A DNA stretch of 64,000 nucleotides from 20CM-2-55-15 sp963738025. Its GTDB lineage: Bacteria > Acidobacteriota > Terriglobia > 20CM-2-55-15. The translations under genes were made by a program, and so were the position numbers. The stretch's first letter is position 1; each line of letters begins with the position of its first letter. The DNA lies in NCBI GenBank assembly GCA_963738025.1, contig CAVTWA010000020.1:221212-285211 (forward strand). The letters run 5' to 3'. Of this stretch, positions 25,471 to 33,782 are shown in pieces. The notes below the pieces were generated by a model. The model ran no database searches and was not told the origin of the DNA. It was given only the letters and a program-made list of their open reading frames with translations.

Positions 25471-27150
25471 TTAAGGTCGATTTGGCGCAGAAATCATCGT
25501 GGGGGTGAGCCGAGTTTCTGCCGCATTCATTTCACCCAGCTTTTGCCATTCCTGCTCGGCACTGATGCGCTTGCCAGACCGGGTGAGGCTCGTTGCTAAA
25601 AGATACCGCGCCTGGCGGAAGTTGGGCTGCCAATCCAGAACCGTGTGGAGTTTGGGCACCGCCTCCGTGAAGCGGCCGTTCAGATAGTACAAAACGGCAA
25701 TGTTATATTGCGCCGGCCAGTAGTCCGGATTCAAGCGCAAAGTGGTTTCAAAACACTCCATAGCACGTTCCCTGCTACCCATCGCAAACAGCGTGTTGCC
25801 CATGTTGTTCCAGGCCGGCCAATAGTCCGGTTGTTGCTCGAGAGCCCGCTGGTAGTACGCCATCGCCAAATCCCAGCGTTTCTTTCCTTGTTCAATGACA
25901 CCAAGGTCGTACAGCGCTTCTGGAAAGTGCGGCTGAAGTTCGAGTGCGTGGAGCAGTGCCGGACGCGCAGACTCCGGATCGGAACCCATGTAAGCGCCGC
26001 CCAGATTGAACCAGACACGCGCTTTACCGGGTGCGTGTCGAACAGTGTCCTGCCATAGTCCAAGGTCGGAGGACCACACCGTCTCGCGGCGAAGTGTCAG
26101 GATAGCCAGTATTGCGATCACCGTCACGCCAACCTGCGTTCGCCAGCGGAATTTCGAGACCCAGTACGCGGCGAGAATCGCAAACGCCATCATCGGAAGG
26201 TAAACGCGATGCTCAAACGCAGCGTCCGCGCTGGGCACGAAGCTGGAAGTCGGAGCCAGCAGGATGAAGAAGGTTAGAATACACAGGCCTTCTACGCGGC
26301 GACGAAGAACCCAACCGGCAGCCAGAACTCCGATTATCCCTGCAGCCGAGATAAAGCCGCCGGCATTGCGAAAATCGTATTCGAGCGATTGCGGATATGG
26401 AAACACGAGAAGTCTCAAATAAGTAAAGATCACTCGCGTTTCCGTCAGAAGATACCGGAATGGGTTAATCCGGCCGACTGCTCCAATTCCAACCGTTGTC
26501 TCGTGGCGATAAGCCAGGATAACCAGGGCCGCGACTGCCAAAAGGACTACTCCCGGAATCCAATATGCCGGCGCGGGCTTTGGCCCGCGCTCACCCTTGT
26601 GAGCACTGTTGAAGCGCGCGACGCCCTGGCTGCTTAAGAAGACCGCTACCAGCGGCACGGCAATCGCCGCCTCTTTGCTTTCGAATGCGCACAGAAACAT
26701 GACGATCGCAACCCAGCGGCGATCATGTGTGAGGGCAAGCAGGGCCAGAAGCGAGAAGAAGCAAGCCAGCAATGTCGAGCGTTCGTAGATATACAGCACG
26801 GGTTCCGACTGAAGAGGATGGACAAGAAAAACACCGGCCGCCGCAATCGCGACCCACGGCTCGGCAAAACCACCAACGAGCCAATAGAGCAGAACCGCAT
26901 TCGTAACGTGAATCCCGACGTTTACCAGGTGATATCCCGAAGGATCGTTGCCGCCAACGAGATGGTTCAAGTAAAACGTGAAGAAAGTCAGTTGTCGAAG
27001 ATGCAAAGGATTGAAAAAGTGCGCCCATTGAGCCGGATTCGTTACGTTGCTGTCGTTGGTGATCAGGGTGTCGTCGAAATGGAAGGGATCGTTGAATGAA
27101 GGACCGAAGAGCAGCACCCCCGCCAAAACCAGTCCAGCCGTGACTTTCAT
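25471..27150 (-). CDS. TMTC-like TPR membrane protein (probable protein O-mannosyltransferase-type)
   Basis: 559 residues from ATG 27150 (MKVTAGLVLAGVLLFGPSF), chosen over a GTG-region start because the latter would overlap the divergent glycosyltransferase. Residues 1-370 have about nine to ten membrane helices with an early loop FNDPFHFDDTLITNDSNV near residues 19-36, whose acidic residues resemble the catalytic loop of GT-C protein-mannosyltransferase-like proteins. Residues about 395-550 hold four to five TPR repeats (for example FPEALYDLGVIEQGKKRWDL, WPAWNNMGNTLFAMGSRERA). Such proteins probably glycosylate exported proteins. A short GC palindrome is embedded in its coding sequence at 26571-26590. 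It lies back-to-back with the GT4 gene at 27172, only 21 bases away, so both share a promoter region. Confidence 0.8.
   Translation of the reverse strand: MKVTAGLVLAGVLLFGPSFNDPFHFDDTLITNDSNVTNPAQWAHFFNPLHLRQLTFFTFYLNHLVGGNDPSGYHLVNVGIHVTNAVLLYWLVGGFAEPWVAIAAAGVFLVHPLQSEPVLYIYERSTLLACFFSLLALLALTHDRRWVAIVMFLCAFESKEAAIAVPLVAVFLSSQGVARFNSAHKGERGPKPAPAYWIPGVVLLAVAALVILAYRHETTVGIGAVGRINPFRYLLTETRVIFTYLRLLVFPYPQSLEYDFRNAGGFISAAGIIGVLAAGWVLRRRVEGLCILTFFILLAPTSSFVPSADAAFEHRVYLPMMAFAILAAYWVSKFRWRTQVGVTVIAILAILTLRRETVWSSDLGLWQDTVRHAPGKARVWFNLGGAYMGSDPESARPALLHALELQPHFPEALYDLGVIEQGKKRWDLAMAYYQRALEQQPDYWPAWNNMGNTLFAMGSRERAMECFETTLRLNPDYWPAQYNIAVLYYLNGRFTEAVPKLHTVLDWQPNFRQARYLLATSLTRSGKRISAEQEWQKLGEMNAAETRLTPTMISAPNRP
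26571..26590. repeat. GC palindrome inside a coding sequence
   Basis: GCGCGGGCTTTGGCCCGCGC has a GCGGGC stem like the intergenic palindromes at 15356, 28887 and 30922, but here it lies within the TPR membrane-protein gene and is read as part of ERGPKPAPAY in a loop between helices. Confidence 0.7.
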
Positions 27151-27171
27151 GTTATATTCCGGACCGATTAT

Positions 27172-28284
27172 ATGCGCGTTGCGATCGTCCACGACTGGCT
27201 AAACGGGATGCGTGGCGGTGAAAAAGTGCTGGAAATGCTGCTGGAGCTATTTCCGGATGCCACCATTTACACGCTTCTGCACGAGCGGGGAAAAGTATCG
27301 CAGTCTATAGAATCACACCGGATCGTAACGTCATGGCTCGATTCTATTCCCGGCGTTTACGCCCACTATCGGAATCTGCTTCCCTTGTTTCCCGGCGCGA
27401 TCGAATCCTTCGATTTGAGTTCGTTCGATTTGATCGTGAGTTCGAGCCACTCCGTCGCCAAGGGAGTGCGTCCCGGAAAGGCGCTTCACATCTGTTATTG
27501 CCATACACCGATGCGTTACGTATGGGACGCGGAAGATGATTACAACTTTAACGCCGTTCGACATTTAGCGCTCAGAGTGATCCGGACGCGACTGCAGCGC
27601 TGGGACTGCGAGGCGGCGCATCGCGTTCATCATTTTCTGGCAAATTCGCAATTCGTCCGCGAACGAATTCAAACCTATTATGGCCGGGAAGCGACCGTCA
27701 TTTATCCACCTGTCGACACCGATTTCTTTCAGCCGGCCATCGAAACAGGCCGCGAAGATTTCTATCTGGCCGCGGGGGCGCTGGTGCCGTATAAACGTTT
27801 CGATCTCATCGTTGAAGCGTTCAAACACCTTCGGCGTCGGCTCATCATTGCCGGCCATGGCTCGGAGTTGCAGAAGCTTCGAAAAATGGCGCCATCGAAC
27901 GTCGAAGTTCGAGGGAGGGTTGGCGATGAGGAATTGCGCAGGTTGTATCAGGGCGCCAAAGCAATGGTAGTTGCCGCACGCGAAGACTTTGGTATAGTCG
28001 CCGCAGAGGCACAATCTTGCGGGTGCCCCGTCATCGCTTTTGGAGCGGGCGGATCGCCCGAGATCGTTCAGGATGGCATAAACGGACTCCTGTTCGCGGA
28101 ACAGCACGCAGACGACATTGTGCGTGCGGTACTCAGATCCGAGCCTATGACCTGGCCCATCGAACAAGTGCGCCAGAAGGTGGAGAGGTTCTCTCGTGAA
28201 AACTTCAAGACGCAGATTCGAAGCTTCATCGCGGACCGGATGGAAAGGCACATCGGCGGAACGCGGCAACTACAGCCCGCATAG
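27172..28284 (+). CDS. Family 4 glycosyltransferase (GT-B)
   Basis: 370 residues. N-terminal half: MRVAIVHDWLNGMRGGEKVL, DLIVSSSHSVAKGVRPGKAL and CYCHTPMRYVWD are typical of a GT4 subgroup found in exopolysaccharide loci. C-terminal donor-binding half: FYLAAGALVPYKRFDLIVEAF near residue 200-220, RGRVGDEELRRLYQGA, and the E-x7-E-like DFGIVAAEAQSCGCPVI near 270-285. It transfers a sugar from a nucleotide donor to a lipid-linked acceptor at the inner face of the membrane. The ATG at 27172 is 22 bases from the divergent TPR gene. The downstream sugar-phosphate transferase gene overlaps its end by 89 bases, an operon. Sugar identity unknown. Confidence 0.9.
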   Translation: MRVAIVHDWLNGMRGGEKVLEMLLELFPDATIYTLLHERGKVSQSIESHRIVTSWLDSIPGVYAHYRNLLPLFPGAIESFDLSSFDLIVSSSHSVAKGVRPGKALHICYCHTPMRYVWDAEDDYNFNAVRHLALRVIRTRLQRWDCEAAHRVHHFLANSQFVRERIQTYYGREATVIYPPVDTDFFQPAIETGREDFYLAAGALVPYKRFDLIVEAFKHLRRRLIIAGHGSELQKLRKMAPSNVEVRGRVGDEELRRLYQGAKAMVVAAREDFGIVAAEAQSCGCPVIAFGAGGSPEIVQDGINGLLFAEQHADDIVRAVLRSEPMTWPIEQVRQKVERFSRENFKTQIRSFIADRMERHIGGTRQLQPA

Positions 28285-28885
28285 TTCCGTTTCGGGCACG
28301 CCGGGTTTTCTAAAGCGATCAATCGACATCGCGGTGTCGGCGGCCGGCTTGACTGTTCTCGCGCCGATCTTTTTGATTATTGCTCTTGGAGTATGGCTGG
28401 CCGACCGTGGTGCGATCTTCTATCGGCAAACCAGGATTGGACTTCACGGCAAGCCGTTCACCATTATCAAATTCCGCACGATGCACGAGAATGCCGAACA
28501 GGATCTCGGGCCCGTCTGGTCCGTGCCGCACGACCCGCGCTGTACTCGCATCGGATATTACCTGCGTCGTTCCGGCCTGGACGAACTGCCACAACTCTGG
28601 AACATTCTTCGCGGCGAAATGAGCCTGGTCGGACCGAGACCAGAACGCCCGGAATTCACTCGAGAATTCCGCAAACAGCATCGCGAATACGAATACCGGC
28701 ATGTGGTGCGCGCAGGCCTGACCGGTTATGCGCAAATTCACGGATGGCGCGGGCTGACGAGTCTCGAAGAGAGACTACGGCACGATATCTATTACGTGCA
28801 GAACTGGTCTCTCGCCCTGGACTTCCGCATTCTGTTCCGCACAATCTTCCGAGGCTGGAGCGAACGCACCGACTCCGGCGTGTAG
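28196..28885 (+). CDS. Initiating sugar-phosphate transferase (undecaprenyl-phosphate type)
   Basis: 229 residues from GTG 28196 with GGAGAGG upstream; it overlaps the GT4 gene by 89 bases and no later start keeps the membrane anchor. After about 40 variable residues comes the family start FLKRSIDIAVSAAGLTVLAPIFLIIALGVWL (membrane anchor, about 39-69), then the catalytic region: FYRQTRIGLHGKPFTIIKFRTM, RIGYYLRRSGLDELPQLWN and GEMSLVGPRPERPEF. These are the bacterial sugar transferase (PF02397) motifs for adding the first sugar-1-phosphate to undecaprenyl phosphate, so this gene likely starts the repeat unit of a surface glycan made by the surrounding locus. It converges with the GT4-nucleotidyltransferase fusion. 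Confidence 0.92.
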   Translation: MKTSRRRFEASSRTGWKGTSAERGNYSPHSSVSGTPGFLKRSIDIAVSAAGLTVLAPIFLIIALGVWLADRGAIFYRQTRIGLHGKPFTIIKFRTMHENAEQDLGPVWSVPHDPRCTRIGYYLRRSGLDELPQLWNILRGEMSLVGPRPERPEFTREFRKQHREYEYRHVVRAGLTGYAQIHGWRGLTSLEERLRHDIYYVQNWSLALDFRILFRTIFRGWSERTDSGV

Positions 28886-28886
28886 G

Positions 28887-28905
28887 CGCGGGCTTTATGC
28901 CCGCG
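28887..28905. repeat. GC palindrome between convergent genes
   Basis: CGCGGGC/GCCCGCG stem with a five-base loop in the 21-base gap between the sugar transferase stop and the stop of the convergent fusion gene; possible two-way terminator. Confidence 0.7.
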
Positions 28906-28906
28906 T

Positions 28907-30844
28907 TCAACCACCAATTTTGATAATTCCCGACGATTGCAGCACTTCCTGTTTGTGACTTCGCAGGTGCAATTTAAGCCGGCGTGGTTCGAGAAGAACA
29001 TCCGATTCGGGCTGGATCTTTCGGCTCAGGTACGGCTTCAGGATCGCCCGGCTCAATCTCTCCAGAATCTGGACAGGGCCCGCCGCCAGGATCTTCTCCA
29101 AAGCCAGCCTTAATCTCGAAATTTCGATTTCCGGATAGAAATTCCGATGCCGTGAAGGATCGAAATTGGGAAACCAACGTTTCACGAACGGATTGCACAC
29201 AATAAACCGGTCATAAACCCGCTTGCCGAAAATTGGTTTTATGGAAGCGGCCTGCTGGGCGGTGAAGACATCATGCTCGAACAGAGGAAGTGCCGCGTCG
29301 CTGATCACATAATTCATACATAGGCGCTTCCGTAAACCCTTTGCCTTCGCCCACAGCATCGCAATGAGAAATACAGCCCAGAGTTTCCCGTCTTCCACAA
29401 CAATGAACAAATCGATGTCTTCCGCCGTGCTCATATTCCGGTGCGCCGTGGCGCCCGAAAAGGCGATCATGCGGACAAATGGGATCGATGCCAGAGTCCG
29501 CAAGTGTGGTTGCGTCCCGGCTATGGCTTCATCACTCAACCTCTCGCGCTCGGCTCGCAGCGCAAGGAATTCTTCACAGGGCTGGTAGCGCAGACTCGCC
29601 AGTGCACCTTTGAAAGTGACTTCATCCACCTCCACCTCAAATAACCGCTCGCGCAATTCTTCCGGTTTTAAGGGGTACTGGAACAGTCCCGAGTATTGAA
29701 CTGTTTTCTGGATCGCCGCCGAGAGTGCGGCCTGGCTTGTACGGCAACGTCGGATAGAAGGTTTCGGGGCATCTGCGGCGACTTCGCGATAGGCGTCCAT
29801 CGTCAATTCAGCTGTCCGCGTCCAGGAAAACTCTGCCGCGCGAACGGACCCTCGTTTCGAAAGATCCTGCCTCAGGGACTGGTCTTCCCCAACACGAACT
29901 AGCGCTTCGGTCATTCCCCGTACGTCCCTGGGATCAATGAGCACGGCGGCGTCATTGGCAATTTCCTTCATTGAGGAATTGTTCGACGTGATGACGGGGG
30001 TACCGCACGCCATCGCTTCCAGAATCGGCAACCCGAAGCCTTCAAGAAGCGACGGGTAAACGAAAGCCGTCGCACCGCTGAACAGGCCCGGAAGCTCCGC
30101 CCGGGGCACATAACCGAGAAACTTGACCCGGCCATCGAGGCCCAGCGCCCTTGCCTTTGCCTCCGCTGCGTCGCCGTGGTACCAGCGGTTCCCCGCTATC
30201 ACCAGGTGATAATCGTTACCGGGCATTCTCGCGAACGCCTCGATCAACCGCTCCAGGTTTTTGCGCGGCTCGAGATTCCCGACATACAGAAAATATGGAT
30301 TTGCCGGCTGAGACGGCACAGGCTTGAAAGCCGGCGATGCCGCCAATGGAGTGACTCGAATACGATCCTCCGGAATCCCGAGGAAGCGCACAATCTGCCA
30401 TTTTGAGTATTCGGAATTCGTGATGATCAGGCGGGCTTTGCGCGCAGTATGCGGAATGAGACGCCTGGTATAAAGACGCTTCGCAAGCGGGTGAGCATCC
30501 CGCAAAACTTCGAGACCCATGTCATGAACGGTCACGACGTATGGCTTGTCCTCGGAGAACGGCGCGAGAAAATTTGTATAGTGCCGGATATCCGGCTGAA
30601 TTTTCCCCAGTATCCCGGGCAGAAAAGCATGCAGGTAGACGGCGCGTATCGGAAAATGTACAGAATCGGTGAACTTGAGGTTGCCATTCGCCGAAGGAAA
30701 CCGGGCGGTTACGGGCAAATGCGAAAAAACGTAGAACTGATCCTCGTGATCCGCAGCTAATAAGGCGGTCAGTAACTCTTCACAGTAATATCCAACACCG
30801 GACTTCGGCCCATGCAATACAGTGCCATCAAACGCAATCTTCAT
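28907..30844 (-). CDS. GT4 glycosyltransferase fused to a nucleotidyltransferase-like domain
   Basis: 645 residues. Residues about 1-360 are a GT-B family-4 enzyme: KIAFDGTVLHGPKSGVGYYC with the glycine-rich start, FLYVGNLEPRKNLERLIEAF near 200-220, GYVPRAELPGLFSGATAFVYPS and EGFGLPILEAMACGTPVI near 280-300. Residues about 385-645 form a separate unit: a short winged-helix-like segment (PLKPEELRERLFEVEVDEV), then a nucleotidyltransferase-fold core with SGATAHRNMSTAEDIDLFIV near 470-490, where the acidic pair ED.D would bind metal. No typical GT4 protein has such a tail. The pair may couple sugar transfer to another nucleotide-dependent step or to sensing. ATG at 30844 is supported by the conserved N-terminus. 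Intact. Confidence 0.85.
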   Translation of the reverse strand: MKIAFDGTVLHGPKSGVGYYCEELLTALLAADHEDQFYVFSHLPVTARFPSANGNLKFTDSVHFPIRAVYLHAFLPGILGKIQPDIRHYTNFLAPFSEDKPYVVTVHDMGLEVLRDAHPLAKRLYTRRLIPHTARKARLIITNSEYSKWQIVRFLGIPEDRIRVTPLAASPAFKPVPSQPANPYFLYVGNLEPRKNLERLIEAFARMPGNDYHLVIAGNRWYHGDAAEAKARALGLDGRVKFLGYVPRAELPGLFSGATAFVYPSLLEGFGLPILEAMACGTPVITSNNSSMKEIANDAAVLIDPRDVRGMTEALVRVGEDQSLRQDLSKRGSVRAAEFSWTRTAELTMDAYREVAADAPKPSIRRCRTSQAALSAAIQKTVQYSGLFQYPLKPEELRERLFEVEVDEVTFKGALASLRYQPCEEFLALRAERERLSDEAIAGTQPHLRTLASIPFVRMIAFSGATAHRNMSTAEDIDLFIVVEDGKLWAVFLIAMLWAKAKGLRKRLCMNYVISDAALPLFEHDVFTAQQAASIKPIFGKRVYDRFIVCNPFVKRWFPNFDPSRHRNFYPEIEISRLRLALEKILAAGPVQILERLSRAILKPYLSRKIQPESDVLLEPRRLKLHLRSHKQEVLQSSGIIKIGG

Positions 30845-30921
30845 TCGGAAAGACGAAACCTTCTTCGTATGGGGGTGAGCTATGAGCGACAGTCTACACT
30901 ATTCCGGATTAAGTATGTAGT

Positions 30922-30939
30922 CGCGGGCTTCAGCCCGCG
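30922..30939. repeat. GC palindrome upstream of the fusion gene
   Basis: CGCGGGCTTCAGCCCGCG hairpin in the 108-base gap between the fusion-gene start and the stop of the retropepsin-like gene, both on the minus strand. Confidence 0.7.
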
Positions 30940-30952
30940 TCCAGACCACCGG

Positions 30953-31735
30953 CTAGGCGTAGAGGCGCGACATGGTTTCCGGACAACAGGGCTCGATAAC
31001 AACAACCTGGTTGTCGTAATCGATGGAAACTTTGAAGCGACGCAGGTAATCACTACCGAGGACACCGTCGACATTCATGGTCTTCATCAGGCTGAAATTA
31101 GCCACTGCAATATCGACGTCTTCAAGTCGCCCGGAACCCACCGTCAACTCGCTGAGCCTCCGAACTGTCGCAGCGACATTCCCGCCCGCCGAGAACAGGG
31201 TGTATGGGCGTCCCTTCGCAAGACCGAGGCTGTCCGCGACGGCAACGGACAAGACGGTGTTGCTTGCGCCGGTATCCAGAAGAAACCGGTATGGGCCATG
31301 GCCATTGATCGAGACAGGTACAACTACCAGCGCGGTATTATCGACGAAATCAAAAGCGACTTTCCGTTCGCCGGAAGCGCCGGTTAATTGCGAGTGCAGG
31401 AAATCCTGCACTGCGAGCAGCGCCTCGCGACTCTTCGCAATGATCCGAATTCTTGCTCCTCGCTCGGTTGTTTCGTAGCGGTAGCGGATTTCCTTCTGGT
31501 GTTGCTGCATGGCGGGAGTCGCTGCCGGAATGCCGCTCCGGGCCTCCTGCAAAAGACGCTGGCGAACCTGATCGCGTGTCTGTTTGTCTCCTGGATGCGT
31601 TGCCTCCATCTCGATGATTCCTCCCTCTTTATCCAGGCGAATATGACTGACGCTGAGGTCACGCGCAGCAGCGCGCATGGAATCCATCGTGCACAAGAAA
31701 AGCAGACCAGCTACCAGCCCATCCCGAACCTTCAT
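30953..31735 (-). CDS. Secreted retropepsin-like aspartic protease
   Basis: 260 residues with a signal peptide (MKVRDGLVAGLLFLCTMDSM). After a variable region of about 120 residues comes one retropepsin-like domain: VVVPVSINGHGPYRFLLDTGAS near residues 137-158 with the catalytic DTGAS, a flap-like region, then VDGVLGSDYLRRFKVSIDYD near 218-238, the second conserved block. Single-domain members work as homodimers and cut peptides or process precursors in the periplasm. It is not part of the glycan synthesis path by family, but lies inside the locus between the GT4 fusion and the amidohydrolase run. Intact; substrate unknown. Confidence 0.85.
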   Translation of the reverse strand: MKVRDGLVAGLLFLCTMDSMRAAARDLSVSHIRLDKEGGIIEMEATHPGDKQTRDQVRQRLLQEARSGIPAATPAMQQHQKEIRYRYETTERGARIRIIAKSREALLAVQDFLHSQLTGASGERKVAFDFVDNTALVVVPVSINGHGPYRFLLDTGASNTVLSVAVADSLGLAKGRPYTLFSAGGNVAATVRRLSELTVGSGRLEDVDIAVANFSLMKTMNVDGVLGSDYLRRFKVSIDYDNQVVVIEPCCPETMSRLYA

Positions 31736-31870
31736 AGCTCCACCTTTCGTTTATTCGAACTTGAGACGCAAGAATCGCCGAAACGTCTCATCTGCCGTTC
31801 AGATTTATCCGTTCAAGCCGGACAATACCAGTCACGATGGGGAGCGGGCTATCCGAAGATTACCGCCAAA

Positions 31871-33046
31871 TTAAGACAAATACGAATATTGAGGAAGATA
31901 TGGTCTTAAGAGGGCAAACCGCTTAGCGAATGCGGCGTTCCAGACGTACCGTTCATTCCCATTCAAGAACAACTGAAATGGTTTCAGTGATACATGCATT
32001 TGCCGTACGGTGGACTCGTCGCTGAATACAACCTTTCCTTCGGCCATCAGAAAGCAAATATCGCCCGGCTCGCATCGGGTTAGCGTCTCATAAGGGTCCG
32101 CCGTAGTTGCCGGAACTACGAACAGGTCTGCGCGTCCCTTCTCTAGAATTGCACCTGCGTCAGAAGGCAATTTGAAGATACGCCGTGGAACTGAGGTAAC
32201 CATTTCGAACAGATTGCCGCCCGAGAGCGACGACGCGTTCCGGGCAACCCGCAGTTCCTCAAACAGAGAAATGCTGCCGCTAAGCGATGAATCTGTTCCG
32301 AGAGCGACAGGCACTCTGCCCTGGAGAGAATGAATTGGTGTTGTTCTGTGGAAGAGGTACGAGTTTGAGGAAGGGCACCATACTACCGAAGCGTGATTCC
32401 GGATCAGCAACTCAACATCAGGCTGATCGATAGCCACGGCGTGGACCGCCACAGTGCGGTCATCGATGCCGCCCATCTGATCCAGTTCGGACACTTCCCG
32501 CAACGATTCATCGTCTCGTCCTTCGGCAAGATGAATGACGAAGGGAGTCGCCGCCTTGCGGCGCGCAAGGGCCCCTTTTAAATCTGCATCGAAGCGTAGT
32601 GAATGAGCCCAGGTGTATCGCTTGACGACATCAACTGGGTACCCCATACGGAAGTGAGCGTAGTAGGGATTGTGATGGACAACACGAGTAACCCCGGAAA
32701 AAAGATTTTTCCATGCGCCCCACCAGAGACGATGCCTGAACGGCACTTCCTCGATTTTTGCGATCTCGCTCTTCCAACGTCGATGAAGGTCGTCGCCCCA
32801 CTCGTAGGCGTTCGAATAGGGCGGCTCACCGAGCCTCGAAAACAGGTTGAATTCGAGATGTTCGTGCGAATTGATCAGGCCCGGGTAAATGAAGCAATTC
32901 GAGCAATCGATCTCGATCTCATCTTTGCCCAGCTTCATCCCGAGCCCGATTTCGTCAACGAGACTGCCCCGCACCCGCAGATCGGCGCGGAACCATCGAT
33001 CGCTGTTTACGACAGTACCGTTCGTAAAGACGAAACCGGAATTCAT
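31871..33046 (-). CDS. Amidohydrolase-superfamily enzyme
   Basis: 391 residues. Small N-terminal beta domain (VFTNGTVVNSDRWF), then the TIM barrel with the metal site: GLINSHEHLEFN near residues 55-66 (HxH), a histidine in PFVIHLAEG near 168, a second in VAVHAVAID near 197, and the aspartate in VALGTDSSLSG near 250. This is the pattern of deaminases and chlorohydrolases (guanine/cytosine deaminase, AtzA/TrzN branch), which hydrolyse C-N bonds of ring compounds. It is the last gene of a run in which each gene overlaps or nearly touches the next (stop of the upstream methyltransferase is 7 bases before its ATG). The link to radical SAM genes suggests a small-molecule path; substrate unknown. 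Confidence 0.85.
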   Translation of the reverse strand: MNSGFVFTNGTVVNSDRWFRADLRVRGSLVDEIGLGMKLGKDEIEIDCSNCFIYPGLINSHEHLEFNLFSRLGEPPYSNAYEWGDDLHRRWKSEIAKIEEVPFRHRLWWGAWKNLFSGVTRVVHHNPYYAHFRMGYPVDVVKRYTWAHSLRFDADLKGALARRKAATPFVIHLAEGRDDESLREVSELDQMGGIDDRTVAVHAVAIDQPDVELLIRNHASVVWCPSSNSYLFHRTTPIHSLQGRVPVALGTDSSLSGSISLFEELRVARNASSLSGGNLFEMVTSVPRRIFKLPSDAGAILEKGRADLFVVPATTADPYETLTRCEPGDICFLMAEGKVVFSDESTVRQMHVSLKPFQLFLNGNERYVWNAAFAKRFALLRPYLPQYSYLS

Positions 33047-33053
33047 CAGCTTG

Positions 33054-33782
33054 TCATCGTTTCCTCAGGCGGAAAACCAACAGAAGAGGTACGCCCTCGG
33101 ACTGCTCATAGAGATCCATTCGATGGGCTCGTTCATAAAACGGCTTCAGGGACTCGTCGATGACCGGCTCGATCACTTCCTCAACATCCAGACCGAAAAA
33201 TTGAAACTCTGCTAAATACCGAGCTGTCTCGTGCCCGAAGTAATCGGCCGCATACAGATGTTTTCGACCAGGCTGCGTTCGAAACGTCCGTTGCCAGCCC
33301 AGCTTTTTCGCGTTCGGATGAAATAAAGAAACGATCATCGTGCCACTCGGCTGGAGCACTCGGCCAAGCTCGCAGACACCGCCATGCAGATCGCGCAAGT
33401 GATCGAGAGCCAGCGTGTTCAGAACAAAGTCGAAAGCCGCATCGGCGAAAGGAATGCAATCGATACGCGCCCCGATCAGGGAAAGAGCCGAATCTTCAAA
33501 TTTTGTCTTCGCAACTCTGAGCATCGAAGGCGAAAAGTCGATGCCGGCGAGCATCGCCGGCTTGAATTCACGCAACAGCTCGAGATACCTGCCCGTGCCG
33601 CATCCCGCGTCCAGAATCCGTTTGCCATAAAGGGGGACCCTCTCGAGCAATGGATAGACGGTTCGTTGCTCTGCATACAGCAACGCGTTGCCGTCGCGAT
33701 CGTCATAGGTGGGCGCCCAGCGTTCATACGCATCTAACGGATCGAGCACTCTGGGTTTAGCTTGAAAAAGCCTGCGAATCAC
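33054..33782 (-). CDS. Class I SAM-dependent methyltransferase
   Basis: 242 residues from a GTG at 33782 that shares GTGA with the stop of the radical SAM gene, with GAGGG just upstream; a longer frame to 33857 would overlap that gene by 79 bases and adds residues unlike the family. Motif I GKRILDAGCGTGRYLELL near residues 51-68, motif post-I acidic in LAGIDFSPSMLRVAK, motif II-like DFVLNTLALDHL near 118-129. The N-terminus DAYERWAPTYDD is common in small-molecule methyltransferases of the UbiE-like type. Acts in the cytosol. Position between a radical SAM protein and an amidohydrolase, with overlaps, points to one pathway. Substrate unknown. Confidence 0.87.
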   Translation of the reverse strand: MIRRLFQAKPRVLDPLDAYERWAPTYDDRDGNALLYAEQRTVYPLLERVPLYGKRILDAGCGTGRYLELLREFKPAMLAGIDFSPSMLRVAKTKFEDSALSLIGARIDCIPFADAAFDFVLNTLALDHLRDLHGGVCELGRVLQPSGTMIVSLFHPNAKKLGWQRTFRTQPGRKHLYAADYFGHETARYLAEFQFFGLDVEEVIEPVIDESLKPFYERAHRMDLYEQSEGVPLLLVFRLRKR

